From Leptospira neocaledonica (GTDB lineage Bacteria; Spirochaetota; Leptospiria; Leptospirales; Leptospiraceae), in assembly GCF_002812205.1 (NCBI RefSeq), contig NZ_NPEA01000011.1, positions 82,808 to 146,807 on the forward strand: a stretch of 64,000 nucleotides of DNA, in the 5' to 3' direction. A program made the translations under genes and the position numbers. Each line of letters opens with the position of its first letter. Positions within the stretch are counted from its first letter, which is position 1. Shown one piece after another: positions 19,699 to 27,313 of the stretch. The notes beneath the pieces are model-generated. The model searched no databases. It saw nothing but the letters and a program-made list of their open reading frames with translations, and was not told the DNA's origin.

Positions 19699-19711
19699 AA
19701 AATTCTAAACC

Positions 19712-21391
19712 TTAAAATTTCGAGCCGGAATGCAAAAGAATATGCTCGCTTCCAGGCCCTAAAACCAAAACAGGCAGGAATGTTAGAGCTCCTACCAAGA
19801 AGATCACGGAAAGAAGAAGTAACACGAACAACGGACTTTCCGTAGAGAACGTACCTTCTCCCTTTGGAGCGATTTTTTTACCGAACAAGGCTCCTCCTAG
19901 TCCCAAAGCAGGAATGATAACTGCAAACCGCCCCACTAACATACAGAAAGAAAGGGATAGATTATAGAAGGGAGTGTTTGCATTCAAACCTGCAAACGCG
20001 GATCCGTTGTTTCCGGAAGCGGAAGCAAATGTATATAGAATTTCAGTCAAACCATGAGGACCCAAATTCGCCCTCGAAGAAAGAGCGGATTCATAAAGAA
20101 GTGAAAACGCAGTAAATACAAGGATACAAAGTCCAGGAACCAAAACACCGACAAGTGCAAGTTTTACTTCTTTTGATTCAATCTTCTTTCCTAAATATTC
20201 AGGAGTACGTCCCACCATGAGTCCTGCGATAAATACTGTAAGGACTACATAGAATAGCATTCCTACCAAACCAACACCCACTCCTCCGAATACAACTTCT
20301 CCCAGAAGAATATTCCAAACTGCAAATCCTCCAGCAAGAGGAGAAAAACTATCATGCATCGCATTTACGGAACCGTTAGACGCTGCTGTAGTTGCCATTC
20401 CCCAAAGAACACTTTGAGCCACTCCAAATCTGGTTTCCTTACCTTCCCAATTTCCAGCAAAATTGCCTTCTGACCAAAGAGATATGGAAAGACTGAAACA
20501 AAAAAGGAGAGTCATTCCCAAAAAGATAGAAAGACCTGCCTTCCAAGAACCGACCCATCTTCCATAAGCAAAAGGTAATGCTCCCGGAAGAAGTAGGATC
20601 AAAATACACTCCAGCCAGTTAGAAAAAACAGTTGGATTTTCGAAAGGATGAGCGGAGTTTACGCCGAAAAATCCTCCCCCGTTCGTTCCCAATTGTTTGA
20701 TCGCAATCTGAGAAGCTGCGGGTCCAAGTGGAATTTTTACGGAATGACCTTCTAACCCAATAGAATCCACGTATTTTGAAAAATCCATGACCACACCTTG
20801 GGAGACCAAAACGAATGCTACTAAGATAGAAATCGGTAAAAGAATATATAATATACTTCTGGTTAGATCTACATAGAAGTTCCCGATCCCGGAAGACTCA
20901 CTTGTTTTAGAGATCATTCCCCTCGCCATGGCTGCGAGTACGACAATTCCAGTCCCCGCACTTACAAAATTTTGCACCCCTAAGAGTAACATTTGGCTTA
21001 AATAAGAGAGAGAAACTTCTCCGGAATAAGCCTGCCAGTTCGTATTCGTCACAAAACTAACGGAAGTATTCCAAGCTAAATCCCAAGAAACTCCAGACTT
21101 ACCTTCCGGATTTCCGGGGAGAAGATCCTGAAAATGAAGCCCAAGTACGACCAGGACCAAACTTAAAATGGTAAAAGTCCCAATATCGAATAGATATGTT
21201 TTCCAATTCGAGTTCCGATCTTCCTTAATGCCGGAAATCTTATATAGAAAGGACTCGAATTTAGAAAGGACTATAAATCGTTTGGAAACTTCTCCCTTTA
21301 GAACATCCGCTATATAAATTCCGAGAAAGGGAGAGACGAGAAATAAAACCGCAAAATATAAAAAGAAAAAGATCGAGTCGTTTCCGTTCAT
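19712..21391 (-). CDS. kdpA: potassium-transporting ATPase potassium-binding subunit KdpA
   Basis: The 559-residue channel-like subunit has about ten helices and the four degenerate selectivity-filter repeats of the Trk/KdpA superfamily, for example NFVSAGTGIVVLAAMARG, KQLGTNGGGFFGVNSAHPFE and ASGNNGSAFAGL. It binds and guides K+ into the complex. The start is ATG at 21391, preceded on the minus strand by GGAG. It lies 9 bases downstream of kdpF. Confidence 0.97.
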   Translation of the reverse strand: MNGNDSIFFFLYFAVLFLVSPFLGIYIADVLKGEVSKRFIVLSKFESFLYKISGIKEDRNSNWKTYLFDIGTFTILSLVLVVLGLHFQDLLPGNPEGKSGVSWDLAWNTSVSFVTNTNWQAYSGEVSLSYLSQMLLLGVQNFVSAGTGIVVLAAMARGMISKTSESSGIGNFYVDLTRSILYILLPISILVAFVLVSQGVVMDFSKYVDSIGLEGHSVKIPLGPAASQIAIKQLGTNGGGFFGVNSAHPFENPTVFSNWLECILILLLPGALPFAYGRWVGSWKAGLSIFLGMTLLFCFSLSISLWSEGNFAGNWEGKETRFGVAQSVLWGMATTAASNGSVNAMHDSFSPLAGGFAVWNILLGEVVFGGVGVGLVGMLFYVVLTVFIAGLMVGRTPEYLGKKIESKEVKLALVGVLVPGLCILVFTAFSLLYESALSSRANLGPHGLTEILYTFASASGNNGSAFAGLNANTPFYNLSLSFCMLVGRFAVIIPALGLGGALFGKKIAPKGEGTFSTESPLFVLLLLSVIFLVGALTFLPVLVLGPGSEHILLHSGSKF

Positions 21392-21400
21392 TGTTATCTC

Positions 21401-21484
21401 CTAAAATTTTTCCGGTTTTATAATGGAGAAGGAGAGATAACCGCATAATGCGACGACTAAGATGATAAGAAATGTATAAGACAA
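21401..21484 (-). CDS. kdpF: small membrane subunit KdpF (27 residues, TTG start)
   Basis: A 28-codon frame starts with TTG at 21484, preceded by a strong GGGAGG ribosome-binding site five bases upstream, and stops at TAG (21401-21403), nine bases before kdpA. The peptide is a single hydrophobic helix (YTFLIILVVALCGYLSFSII) ending KPEKF. The GYL turn and the C-terminal KPEKF match the general form of KdpF, the one-helix stabilising subunit of the Kdp complex. Size, position and reading frame all fit, although the gene is shorter than usual gene-calling limits. Confidence 0.88.
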   Translation of the reverse strand: MSYTFLIILVVALCGYLSFSIIKPEKF

Positions 21485-21515
21485 GAATTCCTCCCAGGCG
21501 GAAATTTTTCCGTCT

Positions 21516-21552
21516 ATTCCAAAAACCTAACCGGTTTTTTGGAATTCGTCAA
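21516..21552 (-). promoter_or_regulatory. inverted repeat and putative -35 box in the kdp promoter
   Basis: An almost perfect inverted repeat (arms at 21516-21527 and 21533-21545, one extra base in one arm) lies about 30 bases upstream of kdpF. On the minus strand a TTGACG hexamer (21547-21552) abuts the repeat, and a TAGGTT hexamer lies 17 bases further on, inside it. The repeat would thus fill the space between -35 and -10. It could be the KdpE operator or a leader hairpin; the sequence alone does not decide. Confidence 0.45.
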
Positions 21553-21614
21553 TGCGAACCCGCATGAGAGGAACAAAGAAACGTGTTAATTTTGCGTTAA
21601 GATATGGAGAGTTC

Positions 21615-21668
21615 GCACAGAGGCCACGGAGTTCACGAAGGGCCAATAACTCCGTGATCTCAGTGTGC
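21615..21668. repeat. long imperfect hairpin between kdp and nitroreductase genes
   Basis: CACGGAGTT (21625-21633) pairs perfectly with AACTCCGTG (21648-21656). An outer pair, GCACA (21615-21619) with TGTGC (21664-21668), extends the fold. The left arm (CACAGAGGCCACGGAG) resembles CACAGAG/CACGGAG words found in dispersed intergenic repeats of several bacteria. No T-run follows on either side, so it is not a standard terminator. Confidence 0.45.
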
Positions 21669-21684
21669 TCCCGTCCGAAATATT

Positions 21685-22398
21685 CTATTTATAGAATTTT
21701 ACTATATCGGAAACTTCTTCTCTGGGTGTATGAAATTTATTTAATACGGAATCGGGTTTAGGATAACCTAAACTTAAACCGCAGACTACTTTTTCAGATT
21801 CTGCCAGACTCAGTTCTTTTCGGACCACTTCTGGAAAAGCAGAAAGTGCCGCCTGAGGAACCGTTCCCAAACCGTAACTTCTGGCAAGAAGCATGATAGT
21901 ATTCAAAAAGCAGCCGATATCCAACGCGATATAAAAATTGAGTTCAAATTCCGTAGTGATAAAAACCGCTGTAGGAGCTCCGAAAAACTCGAAGTTCCGA
22001 AGCATGAACTTATCCCTGGCTTCCTTATCCTTTCTTTCAATCCCGGCAGCACCGTAAATTTTCATACCAAGATCAAACATTCTACGTTTTGCATCTGCAG
22101 GAAAGCCTGTGGGCCAAATCGTATCAGGAACAGGAGTCTCTGATTGTTTTGCCCTTTCTTGTAGTAGCTCCGCCATTCTATCTCTTTTTGGACCGCTTAC
22201 CACATGCACCTTCCAAGGTTGGCTGTTTTTCCAGCTCGGGGCACGAAGGGACTTGGAGAATAATTCCTGTAAGACAGAATCTTCCACAGGTTTGGAAAGA
22301 TAGTCTCTGATACTGTGGCGGGTAAAAATCGCATCCTCTACGCTGGAAGCAATTCCTGAAATATCGATGGACTCGGTTTCAGAAGATAAAGAAGACAT
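21685..22398 (-). CDS. nitroreductase family protein
   Basis: From the ATG at 22398, with GGAGG seven bases upstream, the protein has 237 residues. It shows the nitroreductase FMN-binding pattern: FTRHSIRDYLSKPV near the start, SLRAPSWKNSQPWKVHVVSG, then AALSAFPEVVRKELSL and VVCGLSLGYPKPDSVLNKF at the end. Such enzymes reduce nitroaromatics, quinones or other electrophiles with NAD(P)H. An upstream in-frame extension to 22515 would cross the operator and the tetR start and is rejected. It is divergent from a TetR regulator with a palindrome between, so it is the likely regulatory target. Confidence 0.88.
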   Translation of the reverse strand: MSSLSSETESIDISGIASSVEDAIFTRHSIRDYLSKPVEDSVLQELFSKSLRAPSWKNSQPWKVHVVSGPKRDRMAELLQERAKQSETPVPDTIWPTGFPADAKRRMFDLGMKIYGAAGIERKDKEARDKFMLRNFEFFGAPTAVFITTEFELNFYIALDIGCFLNTIMLLARSYGLGTVPQAALSAFPEVVRKELSLAESEKVVCGLSLGYPKPDSVLNKFHTPREEVSDIVKFYK

Positions 22399-22462
22399 AT
22401 AAACCTCCGATTTAGACTTGCATTTTATGAAAATTCGGGCTTTTTGGAAGAAGAAGGTCCCG

Positions 22463-22482
22463 AACAGACAAGTCTGTCTGTT
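22463..22482. promoter_or_regulatory. palindromic operator between nitroreductase and tetR
   Basis: The 20-base site reads AACAGAC, six central bases, GTCTGTT: a perfect 7-base inverted repeat. A second, nested repeat ACAGAC-AA-GTCTGT lies within it. It sits 23 bases before the tetR start and 65 bases before the divergent nitroreductase start, where a TetR repressor could control both. The length and GTCTGT core fit operators of NemR/AcuR-like TetR regulators. Confidence 0.7.
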
Positions 22483-22504
22483 ATTCGATCCCAGGAAGAA
22501 AAAA

Positions 22505-23098
22505 ATGTCAACCAAAGAAAAAGGGGTAAAAGACAGGATTTTGGAAACCGCAGTCAGGCTTTTCCAAACCCAAGGTTATGCAAATACCGGGATCAATCAG
22601 ATCATCCAAGAATCCCAGACCGCAAAGGCCAGCTTTTACGATTATTATCCTTCCAAGGACCTATTAGGAAAGGCGTATATAGAATTTTACGGAAAAGAAC
22701 AACTTGTCCTATTGGAGAAACTTCAATCCAGATCGGAGAATGCTCGGGACTTTATACAAGCCTGGACGCATATACTCAGAAGGCAGACCAGAAATAGCGA
22801 GTTCGCAGGCTGCCCTATGGCGAACACAGCCGCTCAAATTGCGTCTACTTCTCCTTCTATCTCAGAGGAAGTCAAAAGATTGGCGATTAGGACTGTGGAC
22901 TTTTTAGCTATCTACTTAAAAGAAAGGCAAAAGAAAGGACAGATTCCTAAGAATGCGGACACTCAATCCCTGGCTCGAAAAATATTCGCTTCTTATGAAG
23001 GAGTATTACAGATTTGGAAATTGACCGGAAAAATTTCCGCGTTAGACGATTTACCAGAGATGGTGGATGCAATTATTAAAAGTTCTGGGAAGAAGTGA
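22505..23098 (+). CDS. TetR-family regulator, NemR/AcuR-like
   Basis: The ATG at 22505 follows an AGGAAG ribosome-binding site and gives 197 residues. The N-terminal helix-turn-helix is clear (RILETAVRLFQTQGYANTGI, then SQTAKASFYDYYPSKDLLGKAY). The ligand domain contains GCPMANTAAQIA, at the position where NemR-like regulators carry a reactive GC-x-x-N segment, so an electrophile-sensing cysteine is plausible (inference). A start at 22418 would read through the operator and is unlikely. It is divergent from the nitroreductase and probably represses it and itself. Confidence 0.85.
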   Translation: MSTKEKGVKDRILETAVRLFQTQGYANTGINQIIQESQTAKASFYDYYPSKDLLGKAYIEFYGKEQLVLLEKLQSRSENARDFIQAWTHILRRQTRNSEFAGCPMANTAAQIASTSPSISEEVKRLAIRTVDFLAIYLKERQKKGQIPKNADTQSLARKIFASYEGVLQIWKLTGKISALDDLPEMVDAIIKSSGKK

Positions 23099-23139
23099 AT
23101 TCCCTCCACCCAAAAAGCGGAGGGAAAAAAGGTTACTGA

Positions 23140-23670
23140 TCAGTTATATTCGACAGTCGCGTTGCTTGGATGAGAAGTTCCTACGATATAAAGTAAGAAA
23201 TAGTAGGTTCCAGGAGCAGAGTTATTTGTCCATGTGTATGGTCCGCCTCCCGATGGATCGAAAGCAGTGTCTGCATCGATTACCTCGTCTTCAGCCAATG
23301 GGCAATCATAGTCATTTGTTCCGTTTGTGTATGCAACCGGCTCACCAGCATTAAGTTCCGCCACGTTGATATTGGTAAATACAACAGTATCATTATCTAC
23401 GGCGTTTTTAACTTCCACAATAGCCATCGGGTGGTTTACAAAAGGAACACTTCCCCAAACAATCGGAATTGGTCCGCCACCTTTAGTTGCTCTTGTACGG
23501 TTCACACCTACTGCAGCTTTTCCAGGGAAAGCAACTAAACAATCTCCCCCTCCACCAAGTGAGTTTAAGAGTGCCAGATTTGTTAGGTCACCACCATCAT
23601 CTTCTTTACAATTAACGAGAGAAGCTGAAAGTAAAAGCGCCAATAATAGCCATATCGCTTTTTGTTTCAT
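23140..23670 (-). CDS. putative lipoprotein of unknown function
   Basis: From the ATG at 23670 the 176-residue protein has a lipoprotein signal (LLLALLLSASLVNC) followed by an acidic linker (KEDDGGD). The mature part is rich in Gly, Asn, Thr and Val and reads like a beta-sandwich, but I do not recognise a family. It contains few cysteines, one near the start of the mature domain (GGGDCLVAF) and one in NDYDCPLAED. Spirochaetes display many such lipoproteins on the outer membrane. An in-frame extension to 23742 lacks signal character. Confidence 0.75.
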   Translation of the reverse strand: MKQKAIWLLLALLLSASLVNCKEDDGGDLTNLALLNSLGGGGDCLVAFPGKAAVGVNRTRATKGGGPIPIVWGSVPFVNHPMAIVEVKNAVDNDTVVFTNINVAELNAGEPVAYTNGTNDYDCPLAEDEVIDADTAFDPSGGGPYTWTNNSAPGTYYFLLYIVGTSHPSNATVEYN

Positions 23671-23828
23671 TTGAGTTTGTCTCCACAGAACAGTCGTTCT
23701 TAATACTCGTTTTTCAAGAATAGGTCTGAGTTTCAATCTCATTAATTAGAAAAAACTATAAATTGATAGATAATTCTGTCAATCTGGCTTTGTATCTGGA
23801 AAAAAGTCAGGTTTTCTGTGCTTTTTTC

Positions 23829-24872
23829 TTAAGCGATGGAACCTCCGCAGGAAGAACCCGCTCCCGCAGTGCATCCGTAACAATGTTGGTGTAATAAAAT
23901 TTCTCTGGAATCTAATACGGATTTATTAAATTCAGAAATTTTGCTTACCGTACCTTCTATTTTCATATCCAACATTTGGTTAAAATCACAATCGTATAGG
24001 CTTCCGTCCCAACCAACACTTAATGTATTACGGCACATAACGCCCGTCGCGGCCACCGGATTAAAAGCGGTCACGAGTTTTTCCAAGTAGGCATCTATAT
24101 TACCGTTTTCGAGTAAGGATTCCAGAAAACGACTGATAGGCATATTAGTAAGAGCGAATAAGGAATTGAATTGAACATCATGAACTTGTTTTAATTCCTT
24201 TTTGAAGTCGTTCTCTAAAGTGGATTGCCCTCCCGCAAGAAAGGCCCCCACAGGATTATAAACTAAATTTAATACAAGTCCGGAATTCGCGATTCCGTAT
24301 CCGAGAGAATTCAATTTTCTTAATGCTTCAATCGAACGATCAAATACTCCCTCTCCCCTTTGAGCGTCCGTTCTTCTTTTTTGAAAATAAGGAAGACTAG
24401 AAACTACTTCTACCTTGTGTTCTGCGAAAAATTCAGGAAGGTCCCTATATTTTTCTCCCGCAAGAAGAATAGTAAGATTGCAACGAATCATGATCTTCTT
24501 TCCGAATTTAGAAGCTTCTTCTACGAACCATCTAAAATTAGGATTCATCTCGGGTGCACCCCCAGTAATATCCAAAGTAGTTACACCTGGAGTGGCTAAG
24601 GCAACCAGGCATTCCTGCATGGTCTCCCTAGTCATGATCTCTCTGCGATCCGGACCGGCATCCACATGACAATGCCTACAGGTCTGGTTACAGAGTTTCC
24701 CCACGTTCACTTGTAGTATATCCACCCCGGTTGGGCGCAAAGGAAAGAGTCCCGCTTCTTTTAATTTAGCCGAAAAACTAGGTAGATTCAGTTTTTCGGA
24801 AACTTCCGTAAGAATTTTCAATTGTTCTTTGGAAGAAGCGAGTTCGCTCCCTCTGGCTAATAGGGATTTCAT
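23829..24872 (-). CDS. arsS: arsenosugar biosynthesis radical SAM protein, ArsS type
   Basis: The 347-residue protein has the radical SAM cluster motif C61-NQT-C65-RH-C68 within QVNVGKLCNQTCRHCHVDAG and the C-terminal cysteine-rich tail CYGCTAGAGSSCGG (C331, C334, C342) of the ArsS/DUF3641 family. In relatives the first cysteine of this tail is often selenocysteine; here it is an ordinary Cys codon. ArsS is proposed to add a deoxyadenosyl group to methylated arsenic during arsenosugar synthesis. The gene lies 14 bases downstream of its usual partner, a CMD-type peroxidase-like protein. The arsM methyltransferase is not in this window. Confidence 0.85.
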   Translation of the reverse strand: MKSLLARGSELASSKEQLKILTEVSEKLNLPSFSAKLKEAGLFPLRPTGVDILQVNVGKLCNQTCRHCHVDAGPDRREIMTRETMQECLVALATPGVTTLDITGGAPEMNPNFRWFVEEASKFGKKIMIRCNLTILLAGEKYRDLPEFFAEHKVEVVSSLPYFQKRRTDAQRGEGVFDRSIEALRKLNSLGYGIANSGLVLNLVYNPVGAFLAGGQSTLENDFKKELKQVHDVQFNSLFALTNMPISRFLESLLENGNIDAYLEKLVTAFNPVAATGVMCRNTLSVGWDGSLYDCDFNQMLDMKIEGTVSKISEFNKSVLDSREILLHQHCYGCTAGAGSSCGGSIA

Positions 24873-24886
24873 ACTTTATAAATTCC

Positions 24887-25228
24887 TTATACTCCGAGTT
24901 CTTTAACTTTATTAAGAGCTTGTACGCTATGAACTAAGGTTGATCCACTGCGAATTGCCGCACCTACATGAATTGCTTCCCATAATTGTTCTTCTGTCGC
25001 GCCTTTTTCCAAGGTGTCTGTGGTATATGCGTCTATACAATAAGGACATTGTACAACATGTGCAACCGCAAGTGCGATCAAAGATTTTTCTTTGGCTGAT
25101 AAAGCTCCGTCCGCAAAAACCGATCCGTAATAGTCGAAGAATTTTTTTGCCAAATCAGGCTCGAACTCTCCTATATTTCCGAATTTTTTCAGATCTTCCG
25201 GTTTGTAATAAGTTGTTTCCTGTGCCAC
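24887..25228 (-). CDS. arsenosugar-associated peroxidase-like (carboxymuconolactone decarboxylase fold) protein
   Basis: The 113-residue protein has the AhpD/CMD fold with the redox pair C61-x-x-C64 in HVVQCPYCIDAYT, preceded by LSAKEKSLIALAVA and followed by EEQLWEAIHVGAAIRSG. This small type is regularly encoded next to the ArsS radical SAM enzyme. The gene pair here (14-base gap) fits that association. The reaction is not established; a thiol-based redox role is likely. Confidence 0.85.
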   Translation of the reverse strand: MAQETTYYKPEDLKKFGNIGEFEPDLAKKFFDYYGSVFADGALSAKEKSLIALAVAHVVQCPYCIDAYTTDTLEKGATEEQLWEAIHVGAAIRSGSTLVHSVQALNKVKELGV

Positions 25229-25332
25229 GAAAGGCCTCCATCGTTTTTATTAATTTTTCGCATTCAAAAAGAAGAATATAATACTATTCTAAAAAAATAA
25301 AAACGCCTACCTGATTATGGAAGGTTATGGAG

Positions 25333-25818
25333 TTATTTTTTAACGGCGAATTGTAGGTTATTACATTTCTCGCAGACTTCTTCCGGGATCCATCCCCATT
25401 GTATCAGAAATCCGAACACAAAACAACCTGCACAAAATCCTAAAATGGATTCTAAACTTGCAAAGAGGACTAAAATTCCAAGCACCGCTTGGAATGCGGA
25501 TACTTGTCCGAAGTATAGGAGCGCAAATGCGGTTCCGCTGAAGATTACTCCTACAAGTTGAGCGAATCTTTTCGGTGGACCCGCCACTGTTTTGGATCCA
25601 AGACCGAGTAACGGTACGATTCCATGGATGGCAAGTTTTGCGAATGGAGAAAACTTAGGTCCATACAATACTCTGGCTGAAAATCCGTAGAAAAGTGCGC
25701 CTGCCAACCAAAGCGATTGCGTAATTATTGCGGCCAAACTTAAGATGACAACCAGGCCCGCAACGGTCCTTGCCGCATATTCATTGACAGTGTCTGGAAA
25801 ATTACCGATTCGAATCAT
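25333..25818 (-). CDS. DUF4395 family membrane protein
   Basis: The 161-residue protein starts with VNEYAARTVAGLVVILSLAA, contains GFSARVLYGPKFSPFAKLA and GPPKRFAQLVGVIFSG, and ends in LESILGFCAGCFVFG. These are the recurring elements of DUF4395, which has about four helices and a C-terminal CxxC pair. A second pair, CEKC, lies at the tail, so metal or redox binding is possible. It is 104 bases upstream of the arsenosugar gene pair on the same strand and may share their transcript. Confidence 0.8.
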   Translation of the reverse strand: MIRIGNFPDTVNEYAARTVAGLVVILSLAAIITQSLWLAGALFYGFSARVLYGPKFSPFAKLAIHGIVPLLGLGSKTVAGPPKRFAQLVGVIFSGTAFALLYFGQVSAFQAVLGILVLFASLESILGFCAGCFVFGFLIQWGWIPEEVCEKCNNLQFAVKK

Positions 25819-25889
25819 TCTTTCTTGCCCAATGCCCTTTCGCCTAGTTAGACTAATACTCCCGGGAATTCAAGAATATTTTCGCTATA

Positions 25890-27272
25890 TTGAACAAAAT
25901 GGTTAATATAATTGTACAGAGTCCAAATAATTGGCGGGGAAATATAGGCATATCGACAATTTTATTCTTTTGGGCCCTTCCTCTCGCATTGTTTCCGCTA
26001 TTTTTAGGAAGAACCGATATCTGGCAACTCTGCGGAACATTCTTCTTTAGCCTCAGTCTCTACTATCTATTCCTAAAATTCTTTTCAGAAGGAAAAGAGA
26101 AGATCGGCATCTGGGCCGGGATCTTACTCAGGGTTTGGTTCTTATTCACTCCTGTATTTTTGTCGGAAGATACGTTTCGTTTTTTATGGGATGGGCTTTT
26201 GGTCTCGGAAGGTTTGTCCCCTTATTCGGAACTTCCCATCCATGTGAATTTGGGATTCAACCAAGGTTTGGAGAAGGAACTACTCTCCAAAATGAATTCA
26301 CCTAAATATTATTCTGTTTATCCTCCAATCTTACAAGTGCTGTTTTTGGTTCCCGTATTCTTCTTAAAAAGAGGACTTTCCATTTTTTGGGCGATCTCGA
26401 TCTGGAAAGGAATTTTAATTTTATTCGAATTAGGAATTCTTTATGTATTTTCAAAGAGAAAAAAAGAAGAAGGTTCCGGGAATTTTCTAAAATACTGGCT
26501 CCATCCACTCGTCCTTTGGGAAGGAATTGGAAACGGTCATCCGGAGCCGATCTTATTCTTCTTTCTATTTTTAGGAATACTCTCTTGGGAAAAAGGAAAA
26601 GTCCTAGGGGCGTCCTTACTTTATCTGGCTTCTATACTGACCAAAATACTCCCTTTATTAGCCCTGCCCTTTTTGTTTTTTTATTGGTGCAGAAGGTCAA
26701 CTGCTCGTAAGGTTCTGCTCTTCTTCGGCGTCAGTCTTTTCGTTTTCGGATCTGTACTGGTTTGGTTTTTATTCTCAGAAATGGGCGCTAAAATTTTAGA
26801 GGAACATTGGAGAAAAGGGATCGGAGTATATTTTACATTATTCGAATTCCATGGAGGATTTTATTATCTTCTGAAAAATCTGATCCGTCTTACCTGGTAT
26901 CCCTATTCTACAGGGATCGTGCTTGGGATTTTAAGTATTGTTACAATCTGTTTTTATTCTTTCAGAATTTCCAAAATCCAAACAAACAATAAAACCGTTT
27001 TTCTTTTGATCGTATGGATCCATCTATGCGGAATCTATTATTTGTTTTCTAGTACCGTACATCCTTGGTATTTCCTTCCGATTTTAGCCGCCTCCGTTTT
27101 TACAAAAACGATATGGCCATCGGTCGCTTCCGGGATCTGGATCTTATCTTATTCTACGTATTCTTCTTTTCCATTTTATGATAGGGATTGGGTCCTGGTT
27201 TTGGAATATTCCTTGGTGCTTGGGACCTTCTTCTTGGAAAATTTTCTCTTGCTTAAACATGGAAGAAGTTAA
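25890..27272 (+). CDS. GT-C fold membrane glycosyltransferase
   Basis: The 460-residue protein has about eleven hydrophobic helices. The first loop carries the acidic motif LSEDTFRFLWDG, followed by YSELP and YYSVYPPILQVLF. This is the pattern of lipid-linked sugar transferases of the GT-C class (GT39/GT87-like), in which the acidic pair in the first periplasmic loop is catalytic. The donor would be a polyprenyl-phosphate sugar and the acceptor a lipid or protein on the periplasmic side. It is followed closely by a nucleotidyl cyclase gene, but no functional link is obvious. Confidence 0.75.
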   Translation: MNKMVNIIVQSPNNWRGNIGISTILFFWALPLALFPLFLGRTDIWQLCGTFFFSLSLYYLFLKFFSEGKEKIGIWAGILLRVWFLFTPVFLSEDTFRFLWDGLLVSEGLSPYSELPIHVNLGFNQGLEKELLSKMNSPKYYSVYPPILQVLFLVPVFFLKRGLSIFWAISIWKGILILFELGILYVFSKRKKEEGSGNFLKYWLHPLVLWEGIGNGHPEPILFFFLFLGILSWEKGKVLGASLLYLASILTKILPLLALPFLFFYWCRRSTARKVLLFFGVSLFVFGSVLVWFLFSEMGAKILEEHWRKGIGVYFTLFEFHGGFYYLLKNLIRLTWYPYSTGIVLGILSIVTICFYSFRISKIQTNNKTVFLLIVWIHLCGIYYLFSSTVHPWYFLPILAASVFTKTIWPSVASGIWILSYSTYSSFPFYDRDWVLVLEYSLVLGTFFLENFLLLKHGRS

Positions 27273-27313
27273 ATATACTTCGAAAGTTCTTCCACGCATC
27301 TTAGGAATCATCT

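Noticed and set aside
22418..22504. Upstream extension of the TetR gene and the nitroreductase gene up to 22515.
   Set aside because: Both would run through the operator and into each other; the starts at 22505 and 22398 have better ribosome-binding sites and match family lengths.
23099..23124. Stem CCCTCC...GGAGGG between tetR and the lipoprotein gene as a bidirectional terminator.
   Set aside because: It is followed on the + strand by a run of A, not T, and the minus-strand reading has T before, not after, the stem.
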